A DNA stretch of 64,000 bases from Lelliottia wanjuensis (GCF_030238365.1 NZ_JASSOT010000067.1:62001-126000), one strand, 5' to 3'. Counted from the stretch's first letter, positions 40,141 to 51,703 are shown. A program made the numbers and translations. Notes: generated from the sequence alone by a model not told the origin.

Positions 40141-41511
40141 ATGGCGATTTATCACTCTGTCACCGAACTGATTGGCCGCACGCCGCTGATCCAGCTGCAC
40201 AAGCTGGATACCGGCCTGTGTTCGCTGTTTTTGAAACTCGAGAACCAGAATCCGGGCGGATCCATTAAGGACCGCGTGGCTCTGTCGATGGTTAACGAGG
40301 CCGAACGCAAAGGGCTGCTCGCGCCGGGCGGCACCATCATTGAAGCCACGGCGGGCAACACCGGGCTGGGGCTGGCGCTGATTGCGGCGCAGAAAGGCTA
40401 CGCGCTGGTGCTGGTGGTGCCGGACAAAATGAGCCGCGAGAAGATTTTCCACCTGCGCGCGCTGGGCGCTCAGGTGGTGCTCACCCGCTCTGACGTCAAC
40501 AAGGGCCATCCGGCCTATTACCAGGATTATGCGCAGCGTCTGGCGCAGGAGATTCCGGGCAGTTTCTATATTGACCAGTTCAATAACGAGGCTAATCCGC
40601 TGGCGCACAGCACCTCCACCGCGCCGGAGCTGTTTGAACAGCTGGAAGGAAAAATCGACGCTATCGTCGTCGGCGTCGGGTCCGGCGGTACGCTCGGTGG
40701 GCTGCAGGCGTGGTTTGCGCAGCATTCGCCGCACACGGAGTTTGTGCTGGCCGACCCGGCGGGGTCAGTGCTGGCAGATCAGGTGGAGTCGGGCCGTCAT
40801 CATGACGCCGGTTCGTGGCTGGTCGAAGGCATCGGCGAGGATTTCATTCCGCCGCTGGCGCACATCGAGGGGGTACAGCAGGCGTATCGCGTGACTGACC
40901 GTGAAGCCTTCACCACCGCCCGCGATCTGCTGAAAACCGAAGGCATTCTGGCGGGCTCTTCCAGCGGCACGTTGCTGGCGGCAGCGCTGCGCTACTGTCA
41001 GGCGCAAACCACGCCCAAACGGGTGGTGACCTTTGCCTGCGACAGCGGGAACAAATATCTGTCGAAAATGTTCAACGACGACTGGATGCGCCAGCAGGGG
41101 CTGATCTCCCGCCCGCCAACTGGCGATCTCTCAGACTATATCGCCCTGCGGCACGACGAAGGCGCCACCGTCACCGCCGCGCCGGATGACACCCTCGCGA
41201 CCGTACTGGCGCGCATGCGCCTGTACGACATCTCCCAGCTGCCGGTGTTAGAGAATGGTCAGGTGGTGGGCATTGTCGACGAGTGGGATCTGGTCAGCCA
41301 TATCGCGGGGGACGGCGAGCGTTTCGCCCTACCCGTGACCGAGGCAATGACCCGCCACGTGGAAGTGCTCGACAAACACGCCTCTGAGAGCGCACTGAAA
41401 CCGATCTTTGACCGCGGTCTGGTGGCGGTCATTAACGACCGCGATCGCTTTCTCGGCCTGATTACGCGCAGCGACGTCCTCACCGTCTGGCGCAACCGTC
41501 TTCAACAATAA
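40141..41511 (+). CDS. mtcB: Cystathionine beta-synthase with C-terminal CBS pair
   Basis: 456 residues. Condenses homocysteine with serine to cystathionine, the first step of methionine-to-cysteine recycling. The PLP enzyme of fold type II has the Schiff-base Lys43 in NPGGSIKDR, the substrate loop EATAGNTGLGLAL and the phosphate loop VGSGGTLGG. Two CBS motifs follow from about residue 335 (LPVLENGQVVGIVDEWDLVS and FLGLITRSDVLTVWRN), unlike the short cysteine synthases CysK/CysM. AAGGA lies 7 nt before this ATG; an upstream ATG at 40099 lacks a site. 12 bp upstream of the gamma-lyase gene. The pair matches Klebsiella mtcBC as I recall it; the symbol is by analogy. Confidence 0.87.
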   Translation: MAIYHSVTELIGRTPLIQLHKLDTGLCSLFLKLENQNPGGSIKDRVALSMVNEAERKGLLAPGGTIIEATAGNTGLGLALIAAQKGYALVLVVPDKMSREKIFHLRALGAQVVLTRSDVNKGHPAYYQDYAQRLAQEIPGSFYIDQFNNEANPLAHSTSTAPELFEQLEGKIDAIVVGVGSGGTLGGLQAWFAQHSPHTEFVLADPAGSVLADQVESGRHHDAGSWLVEGIGEDFIPPLAHIEGVQQAYRVTDREAFTTARDLLKTEGILAGSSSGTLLAAALRYCQAQTTPKRVVTFACDSGNKYLSKMFNDDWMRQQGLISRPPTGDLSDYIALRHDEGATVTAAPDDTLATVLARMRLYDISQLPVLENGQVVGIVDEWDLVSHIAGDGERFALPVTEAMTRHVEVLDKHASESALKPIFDRGLVAVINDRDRFLGLITRSDVLTVWRNRLQQ

Positions 41512-41523
41512 GGAACAATAACG

Positions 41524-42669
41524 ATGAAAACCCTGGCAACTCTGAGCGTCCACAGCGGCGAATTTAACGATCAGCACGGGGCGGTGATGCCGCCGATTTA
41601 CGCCACCTCGACGTTTGCGCAACCCTCTCCCGGGGAACATACGGGCTATGAATATTCCCGCAGCGGCAACCCGACGCGCCATGCCCTGGAAACGGCAATT
41701 GCTGAACTCGAGAGCGGCACGCGCGGATATGCGTTTGCATCCGGTCTGGCGGCGATCTCCACCGTGCTGGAGCTACTGGATAAAGACAGCCATATCGTCG
41801 CCATTGACGATGTGTACGGCGGGACCTATCGCCTGATCGAAAACGTGCGCAAACGCAGCACCGGCTTGCAGGTGAGCTGGGTGAAACCAGGGGATTTGGC
41901 GGCGCTGGAGGCGGCGATTCGTCCTGACACCAAAATGATCTGGGTGGAAACCCCGACCAACCCGCTGCTGAAACTGGCCGACCTCGCGGGGATCGCGGAG
42001 ATTGCGCGCCGCCACAACATCATCAGCGTGGCGGATAATACCTTTGCCTCGCCGGTGATCCATCGTCCGCTGGAGTTTGGTTTTGATATCGTCGTCCACT
42101 CTGCGACCAAATATCTCAACGGCCATTCTGACGTGGTGGCAGGTCTGGCGGTGGTCGGCGATAACCGCGAACTGGCCGAGCAGCTGGGCTATCTGCAAAA
42201 CGCCGTCGGCGGTGTGCTCGACCCGTTCAGCAGTTTCCTGACGCTGCGCGGCATTCGCACCCTCGCCCTGCGAGTCGAAAAACACAGCGCCAACGCGCTG
42301 GCGATTGCGCAATGGCTGGAGCAGCACCCGCAAGTCGAAAAAGTGTGGTTCCCGTGGCTGGAATCTCACCCGCATTACCAGCTGGCGCGCGAGCAGATGG
42401 CGCTCCCGGGCGGGATGATCTCCGTGGTCGTGAAAGGTGATGCGCAACAGGCCACTGCGATAATCCGCAAGCTGAAACTGTTTACCCTGGCTGAGAGTCT
42501 GGGCGGCGTTGAAAGCCTGGTCAGTCAGCCCTACAGCATGACCCACGCGTCGATTCCGCTGGAGCAGCGTTTAGCCAACGGCATCGTGCCGCAGCTGATT
42601 CGCCTGTCCGTCGGGATTGAAGATGCGAACGATCTGATCGCTGACCTTGAACAAGCGCTGAAAAATTAA
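41524..42669 (+). CDS. mtcC: Cystathionine gamma-lyase / gamma-synthase family enzyme
   Basis: 381 residues, Cys/Met-metabolism PLP family. Lys196 in HSATKYLNGHSD is the Schiff-base lysine. Other family motifs are YEYSRSGNPTRHALE, FASGLAAISTVLELLD, VADNTFASPV and LAESLGGVESLVSQP. Context (paired with cystathionine beta-synthase, next to a methionine-type importer) favours gamma-lyase activity, releasing cysteine from cystathionine, over MetB-type synthase. AAGGA lies upstream in the 12-bp gap. Confidence 0.87.
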   Translation: MKTLATLSVHSGEFNDQHGAVMPPIYATSTFAQPSPGEHTGYEYSRSGNPTRHALETAIAELESGTRGYAFASGLAAISTVLELLDKDSHIVAIDDVYGGTYRLIENVRKRSTGLQVSWVKPGDLAALEAAIRPDTKMIWVETPTNPLLKLADLAGIAEIARRHNIISVADNTFASPVIHRPLEFGFDIVVHSATKYLNGHSDVVAGLAVVGDNRELAEQLGYLQNAVGGVLDPFSSFLTLRGIRTLALRVEKHSANALAIAQWLEQHPQVEKVWFPWLESHPHYQLAREQMALPGGMISVVVKGDAQQATAIIRKLKLFTLAESLGGVESLVSQPYSMTHASIPLEQRLANGIVPQLIRLSVGIEDANDLIADLEQALKN

Positions 42670-42674
42670 TCACA

Positions 42675-42701
42675 TTGCGGCAGACATCGCGTCTGCCGCA
42701 A
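42675..42701 (+). terminator. Hairpin after the transsulfuration operon
   Basis: A perfect 11-bp stem (ttgcggcagac / gtctgccgcaa) with a 5-nt loop lies just past the stop. No T-tract follows, so it may be a 3' stabilising element rather than a full terminator. Confidence 0.6.
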
Positions 42702-42781
42702 CAAGATGCTGTTTAGCCTTAACGCCTTGATAACAATCTTTGTGAATCTGCACAGAATGGTTTTGAAACACCGTTTCCATT

Positions 42782-42841
42782 TTCCTTTTATCTGAAAATC
42801 AGCGTATAATACGCGCCTAATCCCTGGGTGAATGGTTTCAG
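42782..42841 (+). promoter_or_regulatory. pykF promoter with Cra-like operator
   Basis: A consensus TATAAT lies at 42805-42810. GGTGAATGGTTTCAG at 42827-42841 resembles the Cra (FruR) operator and contains a TGAA/TTCA dyad. Placement just downstream of the -10 fits repression, as known for E. coli pykF. A long leader of about 230 bp follows. Confidence 0.6.
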
Positions 42842-43046
42842 CGCTTGGAATACAAAAAACAACGTACAACTTCTCCTCTCCTTCGTTGGGCCAGGTCTCA
42901 GGCACACTTTCTTCTGCACGCTCATTTGATGTCACCTATCCTTAGTGCGTGTCATTTAAAATTTCGCAACACAGGTTTGACTCTGCGGCAGTGCGCCCCC
43001 GGAGCGAGATTTCCATATCCTTCCCAACTTAAAGACTAAGACTGTC

Positions 43047-44468
43047 ATGAAAAAGACGAAAATTGTTTGTACCATCGGCCCGAAAACCGAATCTGAAGAG
43101 ATGCTGAGCAAAATGCTGGACGCCGGCATGAACGTGATGCGTCTGAACTTCTCTCACGGCGACTATGCTGAACACGGTCAACGTATTCAGAACTTGCGCA
43201 ACGTGATGAGCAAGACTGGTAAAAAAGCAGCGATCCTGCTGGATACCAAAGGCCCGGAAATCCGCACCATCAAACTGGAAGGCGGCAACGACGTCTCCCT
43301 GAAAGCGGGTCAGACCTTCACTTTCACCACTGACAAAACCGTTGTAGGTAACAGCGACATCGTTGCTGTAACTTACGAAGGCTTCACCACTGACCTGTCC
43401 GTTGGCAACACCGTTCTGGTGGATGACGGCCTGATCGGTATGGAAGTGACCGCTATCGAAGGCAAAAACGTTGTTTGTAAAGTGCTGAACAACGGCGACC
43501 TGGGCGAAAACAAAGGCGTTAACCTGCCAGGCGTTTCCATCGCACTGCCAGCTCTGGCTGAAAAAGACAAACAAGACCTGATCTTCGGTTGCGAGCAAGG
43601 CGTTGATTTCGTTGCAGCGTCCTTCATCCGTAAACGTTCTGACGTGACCGAAATCCGTGAGCACCTGAAAGCCCACGGCGGCGAGAAGATCCAGATCATC
43701 TCCAAAATCGAAAACCAGGAAGGCCTGAACAACTTCGACGAAATCCTCGAAGCCTCTGACGGCATCATGGTTGCGCGTGGCGACCTGGGCGTTGAAATCC
43801 CGGTTGAAGAAGTGATCTTCGCGCAGAAGATGATGATCGAGAAATGTGTGCGTGCACGTAAAGTGGTTATCACTGCAACACAGATGCTCGACTCCATGAT
43901 CAAAAACCCACGCCCTACCCGCGCAGAAGCTGGTGACGTGGCGAACGCCATCCTCGACGGTACCGATGCAGTGATGCTGTCTGGCGAATCCGCAAAAGGG
44001 AAATACCCGCTGGAAGCGGTGACCATCATGGCCACCATCTGCGAGCGTACTGACCGCGTGATGACCAGCCGTCTGGATAACAGCAACGATAGCCGTAAAC
44101 TGCGTATCACCGAAGCTGTTTGCCGTGGTGCTGTAGAAACCGCTGAGAAACTGGATGCGCCGCTGATCGTGGTAGCGACCCAGGGCGGTAAATCCGCTAA
44201 AGCTGTGCGTAAATACTTCCCTAACGCCACCATCCTGGCGCTGACCACCAACGAAACCACTGCCCGTCAACTGGTTCTGAGCAAAGGCGTGATCCCACAC
44301 CTGGTGAAAGAGATCGCTTCTACCGACGATTTCTACCGTCTGGGTAAAGAAGTGGCCCTGCAGCTGGTTGATTGTGGCCTGGCGCGTAAAGGCGACGTGG
44401 TAGTGATGGTTTCTGGTGCTCTGGTTCCAAGCGGAACGACCAATACTGCCTCTGTTCACGTGCTGTAA
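43047..44468 (+). CDS. pykF: Pyruvate kinase I
   Basis: 473 residues (E. coli PykF 470). Converts phosphoenolpyruvate and ADP to pyruvate and ATP; the type I enzyme is activated by fructose 1,6-bisphosphate. Motifs include [20 protein letters not shown] at the N-terminus, [22 protein letters not shown], the active-site segment with [10 protein letters not shown], and [12 protein letters not shown]. Codon use is that of a highly expressed gene. The 5' region just before the ATG matches E. coli almost base for base. Single-gene unit between a Cra-type promoter and a strong terminator. Confidence 0.98.
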   Translation: MKKTKIVCTIGPKTESEEMLSKMLDAGMNVMRLNFSHGDYAEHGQRIQNLRNVMSKTGKKAAILLDTKGPEIRTIKLEGGNDVSLKAGQTFTFTTDKTVVGNSDIVAVTYEGFTTDLSVGNTVLVDDGLIGMEVTAIEGKNVVCKVLNNGDLGENKGVNLPGVSIALPALAEKDKQDLIFGCEQGVDFVAASFIRKRSDVTEIREHLKAHGGEKIQIISKIENQEGLNNFDEILEASDGIMVARGDLGVEIPVEEVIFAQKMMIEKCVRARKVVITATQMLDSMIKNPRPTRAEAGDVANAILDGTDAVMLSGESAKGKYPLEAVTIMATICERTDRVMTSRLDNSNDSRKLRITEAVCRGAVETAEKLDAPLIVVATQGGKSAKAVRKYFPNATILALTTNETTARQLVLSKGVIPHLVKEIASTDDFYRLGKEVALQLVDCGLARKGDVVVMVSGALVPSGTTNTASVHVL

Positions 44469-44493
44469 TCATTACCAAACGAATTGTTTTCGT

Positions 44494-44521
44494 AAAAAAG
44501 CGCCCCTTGGGCGCTTTTTTT
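44494..44521 (+). terminator. pykF terminator
   Basis: A stem aaaaaagcgcc / gggcgctttttt with a short loop, ending in a T-run. Confidence 0.92.
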
Positions 44522-44701
44522 ATTTATGGCGTCGCCATATTTATTCAAAATGCAAATCGAGTTTTTCTATTTAAGAGACGATTATCTAAGATGAATCCGA
44601 TGAAAAATGTCTTTTTTAACATAGCTTTTTCGGCAAAAGGGGCAGATTCGTTGTTTCTTTGAGCGAACGATCAAAAATAGGTGTATTCCCATCAAAAAAA
44701 T

Positions 44702-44732
44702 ATTCTCAACCTAAAAAACTTTGTGTAATACT
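44702..44732 (+). promoter_or_regulatory. lpp promoter
   Basis: The sequence is nearly identical to the E. coli lpp promoter: AACCTA as -35 and TAATACT as -10 (44726-44732), followed by the AT-rich leader with GAGGG before the ATG. Confidence 0.85.
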
Positions 44733-44764
44733 TGTAACGCTACATGGAGATTAACTCAATCTAG

Positions 44765-45013
<249 letters not shown>

Positions 45014-45027
45014 TAGTACCTGTTAAT

Positions 45028-45058
45028 AAAATGGCGCACATTGTGCGCCATTTTTTTT
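45028..45058 (+). terminator. lpp terminator
   Basis: Stem aaaatggcgcaca / tgtgcgccatttt followed by a T-run; the A-rich left arm gives partial activity for the convergent ldtE transcript too. Confidence 0.92.
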
Positions 45059-45071
45059 GCCCTTTTCCGCC

Positions 45072-46091
45072 CTACTGCATCACCACTTCTTTCTCAACTT
45101 CTGAGACTGCGCTTGACGCGCTACTGTTCTGCACCGACAGCACCGAACTGTTCACCGACGCGGAGGGTACGTTTCCCACCGAGACCGCCACAGGAATGCC
45201 CGCGCGACGCGACAGGGCTTTATCAATCAGCGCTTTGTCATTCCCGTCAAGCGAAGCGAACGACGCAAAGCCGGCGTTGTGAACAATCGGCGTGGTTTGC
45301 GGGTTCTCCCCTTCAACCTGCGCCAGCGGGCGATGAACCTCGACATAGCGTTTCCCGTCAGGCTCTACCGAGTACTTCACCGGCTCGTTGATGATCTGCA
45401 CGCGCGTGCCCACGCGAGCCTGCTCGAACAGCGCCTTAATGTCCGGCGCATTCATGCGCATACACCCGGAGCTGACGCGCAGCCCGACGCTGTCCGGCGC
45501 GCTGGTGCCATGAATCAGATACTCGCCGTTACCTATCCCCAGACGCAGCGCAAAGCGCCCCAGCGGGTTATTAGGGCCTGCCGGGACCACAGGCGGCAAC
45601 TTGATACCCATTGCCAGCGAACGCGCTCTGATGCCCGGCGTAGGCGTCCAGGTTGGATTCGGGATTTTCTGGCTCACGCGCGTGGTGCTGACCGGCGTTT
45701 CCAGCCCCAGTTGACCAATTCCCAGGGGATAGACCTGGACGATATTTTCGCCCGGTGGGAAATAATAGAGCCGCAACTCGGCCAGATTCACCACAATGCC
45801 TTCGCGCGGCGTATCCGGGAGTAGCATTTGCGACGGGATGGTAATCACCGTTCCCGGCGCGGGATAGACCGGGGCAATCGTATTATTGGTTTCGAGGATC
45901 AGCTGCGCCGCCGTATTAAATCGTCGGGCGATCGCCTGCAGATTTTTGTCCCCTTCCTGGATAGCGTAGGTTTGATTTTGACCAATAAGGCGGCTGCCCG
46001 CTGGCGGCAACGGATAATCCATCGCGCTGGCAGAATTAAGGCCACCGAAAGTACTGATGAGTAAGAGTGTAATTATCGACGCGCGCTTCAT
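45072..46091 (-). CDS. ldtE: L,D-transpeptidase LdtE
   Basis: 339 residues (E. coli LdtE/YnhG 334). A signal peptide (residues 1-23, ending ASA-MDYPLP) is followed by a LysM-like segment ([20 protein letters not shown]). The YkuD catalytic domain has the signature [20 protein letters not shown] with the nucleophile Cys in SSGC. It forms 3-3 (mDAP-mDAP) cross-links in peptidoglycan of the periplasm. The C-terminal about 60 residues are Ser/Val-rich and more variable than in E. coli. Convergent with lpp and downstream of sufE. Confidence 0.95.
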   Translation of the reverse strand: MKRASIITLLLISTFGGLNSASAMDYPLPPAGSRLIGQNQTYAIQEGDKNLQAIARRFNTAAQLILETNNTIAPVYPAPGTVITIPSQMLLPDTPREGIVVNLAELRLYYFPPGENIVQVYPLGIGQLGLETPVSTTRVSQKIPNPTWTPTPGIRARSLAMGIKLPPVVPAGPNNPLGRFALRLGIGNGEYLIHGTSAPDSVGLRVSSGCMRMNAPDIKALFEQARVGTRVQIINEPVKYSVEPDGKRYVEVHRPLAQVEGENPQTTPIVHNAGFASFASLDGNDKALIDKALSRRAGIPVAVSVGNVPSASVNSSVLSVQNSSASSAVSEVEKEVVMQ

Positions 46092-46188
46092 ACTGAGATT
46101 CCTTATTCACTGGCAGAACGCCAGAAAGCCGAAAAACCAGCGAGGTGAGAACCACCTCGCGAAACAGAATGAATGCAGTCTTTTTAGT

Positions 46189-46605
46189 TTAGCTAATGTT
46201 GGACGCTTTGGAGCGGATTGCGCGGATCATCGCTTCCAGCCCCTGGGAACGGGAAGGCGTTAGGTGTTGAGTCAGCGCCATTTTTTCAAACCACGGGCGC
46301 ACATCGAAGGCGACGATGTCCTGGGCTGACATCTGGTGGTAAAGAATAAACACCACGGCCACCAGCCCTTTGACGATAGCCGCATCGCTGTCGCCCTCAA
46401 GCTCAATCACCCCATCGTCCCGCGGGTTCATGACGATCCAGACCTGGCTCTGACAGCCCTGAATGGTATTCTCCGGGCTGTGCGCTTCGTCGCTGAGGGC
46501 TGGCAGACGCTGCCCCAGCTCAATGATATACAGGTATTTCTCTTCCCAGTTGGCGCAACGACTAAAGTTACGCAACAGCTTTTCTCTGTCCGGCAACGCG
46601 GCCAT
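46189..46605 (-). CDS. sufE: Cysteine desulfuration sulfur-transfer protein SufE
   Basis: 138 residues, same as E. coli. Accepts persulfide from SufS and passes it to SufBCD. The acceptor Cys lies in [12 protein letters not shown], and the N-terminus has [20 protein letters not shown]. Last gene of the suf operon, 14 bp after sufS. Confidence 0.97.
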   Translation of the reverse strand: MAALPDREKLLRNFSRCANWEEKYLYIIELGQRLPALSDEAHSPENTIQGCQSQVWIVMNPRDDGVIELEGDSDAAIVKGLVAVVFILYHQMSAQDIVAFDVRPWFEKMALTQHLTPSRSQGLEAMIRAIRSKASNIS

Positions 46606-46619
46606 GTCTTGCCTCTCTT

Positions 46620-47840
46620 TTATCCCAGCAGGTGATGGATGCGTTTTAGCCCCGTCACCAGCCTGTCGATCTCTTCTGTCGTGTTATACATCACCAGCGA
46701 CGCGCGGCACATCGCCGGGACCTGGTAAAACGCCATCAGCGGCATCGCGCAGTGATGCCCGGTACGCACGGCGACGCCGTAGTTATCGAGGAAACTGCCG
46801 ACGTCGTAGGCGTGATGCTTACCCAGATTAAAGGCAATTACTCCTTTGCGCGAGTCTGGGCCGTAGAGAGCGAGATCCGGCACGCTGGCCAGCTGCTCCA
46901 GGGCGTAACGCATCAGCGTCTCTTCATACTCGGCGATCGCATCGAGACCGATGGCCGAGACGTACTCTATCGCCGCGCCCAGCCCGATAATCCCGCCGGT
47001 ATTCGGCGTACCCGCTTCAAAACGCCACGGCGCTTTCGCGTAGGTGGTGCCCTGCGTCAGGCTGACGGTGGCGATCATCGACCCGCCCCCTTCCCACGGC
47101 GGCATCGCCTGCAGGATATCCTCTTTCACATACAGCACACCAATCCCGGTTGGGCCATACAGTTTGTGACCGGAGAAGACGTAAAAGTCGCAGTCCAGGG
47201 CCTGGACGTCGATGGTGTGATGCATCACCGCCTGGGCGCCGTCCACCAGCACTTTCGCGCCGGTCTGGTGCGCTTTAGCGATGATCTCCGCCACCGGGTT
47301 TTCGGTGCCGAGGACGTTGGAGATCTGAGTGATGGCCACCAGCCGCGTGCGCTCGTCGAGCAGGGAATCCAGCTGCTCCAGCTGCAACGTTCCGTCCTGA
47401 TTCAACGGGATCACCCGCAGCTGGGCGCCCACGCGCTCGCAGAGCATCTGCCAGGGCACGATGTTGGCGTGGTGTTCCATCTGGGTGATGATGATGTTGT
47501 CACCCGCGTGGACCTGCGCGCTGCCCCAGCTGTTCGCCACCAGGTTAATACCTTCGGTGGTGCCGCGCACGAATACCAGCTCTTCGGGCGAACGGGCATT
47601 GAGAAACGCGGCAATCTGCGTGCGCACATTCTCCATGCGCTGTGTCGCTTCGGCGCTCAGGGTGTGAATGCCGCGATGCACCGCCGCATAGCCGTGACGG
47701 TAGAACTCCGCCTCGGCGTCGATCACCTGGTTCGGCTTCTGCGCGCTGGCCGCGCTGTCGAGATAGGCAAGCGGCAGACCGTTCACTTCACGGGTCAGGA
47801 CGGGAAAATCCGCCCGCACTTTCTCTACGGGAAAACTCAT
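46620..47840 (-). CDS. sufS: Cysteine desulfurase SufS
   Basis: 406 residues, same as E. coli. PLP enzyme making persulfide sulfur from cysteine. The PLP Lys is in [20 protein letters not shown], and the catalytic Cys is in [11 protein letters not shown]. Overlaps sufD by 4 nt. Also has selenocysteine lyase activity in the E. coli family member. Confidence 0.98.
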   Translation of the reverse strand: MSFPVEKVRADFPVLTREVNGLPLAYLDSAASAQKPNQVIDAEAEFYRHGYAAVHRGIHTLSAEATQRMENVRTQIAAFLNARSPEELVFVRGTTEGINLVANSWGSAQVHAGDNIIITQMEHHANIVPWQMLCERVGAQLRVIPLNQDGTLQLEQLDSLLDERTRLVAITQISNVLGTENPVAEIIAKAHQTGAKVLVDGAQAVMHHTIDVQALDCDFYVFSGHKLYGPTGIGVLYVKEDILQAMPPWEGGGSMIATVSLTQGTTYAKAPWRFEAGTPNTGGIIGLGAAIEYVSAIGLDAIAEYEETLMRYALEQLASVPDLALYGPDSRKGVIAFNLGKHHAYDVGSFLDNYGVAVRTGHHCAMPLMAFYQVPAMCRASLVMYNTTEEIDRLVTGLKRIHHLLG

Positions 47841-49108
47841 GCTTCGCCTCCTGGCAAACGCTGACCAATGCGTGCCAGCACCTGCTGTTTCAGGGTTTCA
47901 TCGCGCAGGGCTTCCGTCAGCTCCGCGGCAAACGCGTAAATGATCATCTTCTGCGCGGCGTTTTTGTCGATCCCACGCGAGCGCAGATAGAACATCTGTT
48001 CATCGTCGATGCGCCCGACCGTCGCGCCGTGGCTGCACTTGACGTCATCGGCGTAGATTTCCAGCTGCGGCTTGGTGTCCACTTCCGCCAGACGCCCCAG
48101 CAGCAGATTGTTGTTGGTCATCTGCCCGTCGGTTTTGATGGCGTGTTGTGCCACGTTAATCAGGCCGTTGAACACAGCACGACCTTTGTCGTTGGCGATA
48201 ACTTTGTGCATCTGACGGCTGTTGCAGTAGCCCTTGTTGTGCTCAAGCCAGGTGCGGGTGTCGCACACTTCGGACTTAACCGGCATCGCCAGGCTGTTGA
48301 TGCGAAGCGTGGTGTTTTCGCCGTTCAGCTGGGTGCTGGTGTTGTGACGCAGCACCGCTCCGCCGAGCAGGAAGCTGTGGCTGTATGCCGCCGCGTCCGG
48401 GCCGATCAAAATGTCGTTATGAGCAAAGTGATGGCAGGCCGGGTTTTCAAACGCCAGCTTGATGTGATGCAGCTGGGCATTAGCCGCCACGTTCATCGTC
48501 AGGCGCGCGCCGGTAAAATGTTTGGTCTCATTCAGGCTGACGTAGTGCTCGATGATCGTCGCTTCCGCGCCCTCGGCCAGCTCGAGATGATGACGATAGT
48601 GCGCAGTGTTGACCTCATCGCCATCCAGCCCCTGGGTGATGTGCAGCAGCAGCAGCGGTTTCGCCGGGCGCTGGTTGCGCTTCACGCGGATGTGCGTCAC
48701 ACCCGACGCGAGGCTTTCGGTCAGATGCAGGAACACTTCTGGTTGAACCGGTGCGGGCAGCGTCTGGCGCAGGTCATTAATCTCGACCTCAAAGCCGCTC
48801 GCCTCGGTGCTGTCGCTCAGTTCAGGGCGGTAGCACCCGTCGACAAACACCAGCCGCACGGCGTCCACATTCAGCGCCAGGGCATCGCGCTGCGCCGGAG
48901 TGACCTCCGCCAGACGGGTGACGAACTGGCTGTTGAGCAGGCCGTCCAGCGGCGTGTATTTCCAGTTCTCGTGTTTGCGCGTCGGCAGACCGAGGCGCAG
49001 CATCTGTTGCAGGTGCTGTTGCGCCTGCTCGGATCGCGTTTCGCCCTGGGTTTCAAACAGGCGATGCCACTGCTGCAGCGCGTTACTGCTGTTCGGTAAG
49101 CCAGCCAT
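47837..49108 (-). CDS. sufD: Fe-S cluster scaffold component SufD
   Basis: 423 residues when started at [14 protein letters not shown], exactly the E. coli length; the frame is open 13 codons further up but without homology. Partner of SufB in the SufBC2D scaffold. C-terminal core motifs include [20 protein letters not shown] and [20 protein letters not shown]. Its start lies 26 nt inside the sufC 3' end. Confidence 0.97.
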   Translation of the reverse strand: MAGLPNSSNALQQWHRLFETQGETRSEQAQQHLQQMLRLGLPTRKHENWKYTPLDGLLNSQFVTRLAEVTPAQRDALALNVDAVRLVFVDGCYRPELSDSTEASGFEVEINDLRQTLPAPVQPEVFLHLTESLASGVTHIRVKRNQRPAKPLLLLHITQGLDGDEVNTAHYRHHLELAEGAEATIIEHYVSLNETKHFTGARLTMNVAANAQLHHIKLAFENPACHHFAHNDILIGPDAAAYSHSFLLGGAVLRHNTSTQLNGENTTLRINSLAMPVKSEVCDTRTWLEHNKGYCNSRQMHKVIANDKGRAVFNGLINVAQHAIKTDGQMTNNNLLLGRLAEVDTKPQLEIYADDVKCSHGATVGRIDDEQMFYLRSRGIDKNAAQKMIIYAFAAELTEALRDETLKQQVLARIGQRLPGGEA

Positions 49109-49829
49109 AGCCCTGCTCCTCCAGTTGTTTGACCAGAGTAAAGTCACCGGATTTCACGATGCGGCCCTGATACAGGACGTGGACGTAATCCGGTTTGATG
49201 TAGTCCAGAATGCGCTGGTAGTGGGTGACGATAATGAACGAGCGTTTGCCGTCGCGCAGGGAGTTCACGCCGTCGGCAACGATTTTCAGCGCATCGATGT
49301 CGAGACCGGAGTCCGTTTCATCCAGGATGCACAGCTCCGGCTCGAGCACCGCCATCTGCAGGATATCGTTGCGCTTTTTCTCGCCGCCGGAGAAACCGAC
49401 GTTCACGGAACGGGTAAGCAGATCTTCCGGCATTTTCAGCAGTTTGATCTTCTCTTCCATCAGATCCTGGAAATCAAAGCGATCCAGCTCCTCTTCGCCA
49501 CGGTATTTGCGTACCGCATTCAGCGAGGTTTGCAGGAAAAACTGGTTGCTGACGCCCGGAATTTCGACCGGGTACTGGAAGGCCATAAAGATCCCTTCCC
49601 CGGCGCGGTCTTCCGGTGACAGTTCGAGGAGATCTTTGCCTTTAAACTCGACGGAACCGCCGACCACTTCGTAATCTTCACGCCCGGCAAGCGTCGCGGA
49701 GAGCGTACTTTTCCCGGAGCCGTTCGGCCCCATAATGGCGTGCACTTCGCCCGGCCGGACCTCAATATTCAGCCCGCGCAGGATCGCTTTATCTTCCACA
49801 CTGACCTGTAAATCTTTAATGCTTAACAT
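49083..49829 (-). CDS. sufC: Fe-S assembly ATPase SufC
   Basis: 248 residues. ABC-type ATPase of the SufBC2D complex: Walker A MGPNGSGKST, signature VGFSGGEKKRN, Walker B LCILDETDSGLDID. The Glu/Asp pattern DETDSGLD is typical of SufC. 9 bp downstream of sufB. Confidence 0.98.
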   Translation of the reverse strand: MLSIKDLQVSVEDKAILRGLNIEVRPGEVHAIMGPNGSGKSTLSATLAGREDYEVVGGSVEFKGKDLLELSPEDRAGEGIFMAFQYPVEIPGVSNQFFLQTSLNAVRKYRGEEELDRFDFQDLMEEKIKLLKMPEDLLTRSVNVGFSGGEKKRNDILQMAVLEPELCILDETDSGLDIDALKIVADGVNSLRDGKRSFIIVTHYQRILDYIKPDYVHVLYQGRIVKSGDFTLVKQLEEQGYGWLTEQQ

Positions 49830-49838
49830 GTTTATTCC

Positions 49839-51326
49839 TTAACCGACACTGTGTTCAAGGCTGATGGCCAACAGTTTTTGTGCTTCTACGGCAAATTCCA
49901 GCGGCAACTCAGAGAACACGTCCTTACAGAAGCCGTTCACAATCATCGAAATCGCATCTTCTTCGCTGATACCGCGCTGCAGGCAGTAGAACAGCTGATC
50001 TTCTCCGATGCGCGAGGTGGTCGCCTCGTGCTCCAGTTGGGCGCTGTTATTGCGACACTCGACGTACGGGAAGGTGTGCGCCCCGCAGTCGGTACCGATC
50101 AGCATCGAATCACACTGGGTGAAGTTACGCGCGTTGGTCGCCGTCGGCATGATCTTCACCAGGCCGCGATAGCTGTTCTGGCTGTGTCCGGCGGAGATCC
50201 CTTTCGAGATGATGGTCGATTTGGTGTTTTTACCGATGTGGATCATCTTGGTGCCGGTATCGGCCTGCTGATACCCGCTGGTCAGCGCTACGGAGTAGAA
50301 CTCTCCGATCGAGTTGTCGCCGCGCAGAATGCAGCTCGGGTATTTCCAGGTGATCGCGGAACCGGTCTCGGACTGGGTCCAGGACATTTTGCTGTTTTCG
50401 CCTTCGCACAGGGCGCGCTTGGTGACGAAGTTCAGGATGCCGCCGGTGTTGCCATCGCCAGGGAACCAGTTCTGCACCGTGGAGTATTTCACTTCCGCGT
50501 CTTTGTGGATGATCACTTCCACCACCGCGGCGTGCAGTTGGTAGCTGTCGCGCACGGGCGCGGAACAGCCCTCAATGTAGCTCACGTAGCTGCCTTCGTC
50601 GGCGACCAGAATGGTGCGCTCGAACTGGCCGGTTTTTTCCGCGTTGATGCGGAAATAGGTCGAGAGTTCCATCGGGCAACGCACGCCTTTCGGCACGTAG
50701 ATAAAGGTCCCGTCGGAGGCGACCGCCGCGTTCAGCGCCGCAAAGAAGTTGTCGTTGCTCGGGACCACGGTGCCGATGTATTTCTTCACCAGCTCCGGGT
50801 GATCGTGAATGGCTTCGCCAAAGGAGCAGAAGATGATCCCCTGTTCGGCCAGCTTGCCACGGTAGGTGGTGGCGACCGATACGGAGTCAAAGATGGCGTC
50901 GACCGCGACTTCACGTCCCTCGCGGACCGGCACGCCGAGCTGCTCGAAGGCCTCTTCCACCTCTTTGCTCAGGAAGGTGTTGGCCCCGGTTTGCTGCACC
51001 GCACCAGGTTGTGAGGCGCAAGTGTCGTCACAGCTGCCGCAGGAGGGCGCCGAGTAGTAGCTGTAATCCTGATAATTCAGTTTGTCGTAGTGCGCCTTCA
51101 GCCAGTGGGGCTCTTCCATCTCCAGCCACGCGCGAAACGCGCTCAGGCGAAACTCGAGCATCCACTCCGGCTCGTTACGTTTGGCCGAAATCGCGCGCAC
51201 CACCTCTTCGTTGATGCCTTTCGCTAATTCGTCCGTTTGCAGCTGGGTGAAGAAGCCCTCTTTATAGTTGAGGTGCCCGCCACTCCAGGTATTCACATCG
51301 TCAGTTGCTTCAGTATTACGAGACAT
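49839..51326 (-). CDS. sufB: Fe-S cluster scaffold SufB
   Basis: 495 residues with the start [14 protein letters not shown], as in E. coli. Central scaffold for [4Fe-4S] assembly. Keeps the Cys-rich N-terminal segment ([18 protein letters not shown]) and the core with [20 protein letters not shown], which holds the conserved Cys and Glu. The only in-frame alternative start, 13 codons up, overlaps sufA and lacks homology. Confidence 0.98.
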   Translation of the reverse strand: MSRNTEATDDVNTWSGGHLNYKEGFFTQLQTDELAKGINEEVVRAISAKRNEPEWMLEFRLSAFRAWLEMEEPHWLKAHYDKLNYQDYSYYSAPSCGSCDDTCASQPGAVQQTGANTFLSKEVEEAFEQLGVPVREGREVAVDAIFDSVSVATTYRGKLAEQGIIFCSFGEAIHDHPELVKKYIGTVVPSNDNFFAALNAAVASDGTFIYVPKGVRCPMELSTYFRINAEKTGQFERTILVADEGSYVSYIEGCSAPVRDSYQLHAAVVEVIIHKDAEVKYSTVQNWFPGDGNTGGILNFVTKRALCEGENSKMSWTQSETGSAITWKYPSCILRGDNSIGEFYSVALTSGYQQADTGTKMIHIGKNTKSTIISKGISAGHSQNSYRGLVKIMPTATNARNFTQCDSMLIGTDCGAHTFPYVECRNNSAQLEHEATTSRIGEDQLFYCLQRGISEEDAISMIVNGFCKDVFSELPLEFAVEAQKLLAISLEHSVG

Positions 51327-51334
51327 AGTACCGC

Positions 51335-51703
51335 CTATACCCCAAAGCTTTCGCCGCAGCCGCATTCATTCTGCGCTTTCGGGTTATTGAATTTGAATAA
51401 CTGGTTTAAGCCTTCGCGCACGAAGTCGACTTCAGTGCCATCGATAAACGGCATCGCCTGCAGGGCGACAAACAGCTTCGCCCCGTCGGTTTCGAATACC
51501 AGATCATCTTTTTCGGGCACGCTGACCGTATCCAGCACGTAGCCGAATCCGGCGCAGCCAGTCTGTTTAACGCCTAAACGCAAGCCCACAATTTCCGGCT
51601 TTTTCGCCACCAGCTCGTGAATATGCGCCGCCGCCGTGGGCGTCAGCGTCAAACCACGCCAGGCAAAATCAGCGGGATTAAAGGTTTCTGAATGCAATTC
51701 CAT
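51335..51703 (-). CDS. sufA: A-type Fe-S carrier SufA
   Basis: 122 residues. Transfers clusters from SufBCD to apo-proteins. The three cluster Cys are present: [14 protein letters not shown] and the C-terminal [11 protein letters not shown]. First gene of sufABCDSE, with a Fur box about 50 bp upstream, consistent with induction by iron starvation and oxidative stress. Confidence 0.97.
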   Translation of the reverse strand: MELHSETFNPADFAWRGLTLTPTAAAHIHELVAKKPEIVGLRLGVKQTGCAGFGYVLDTVSVPEKDDLVFETDGAKLFVALQAMPFIDGTEVDFVREGLNQLFKFNNPKAQNECGCGESFGV

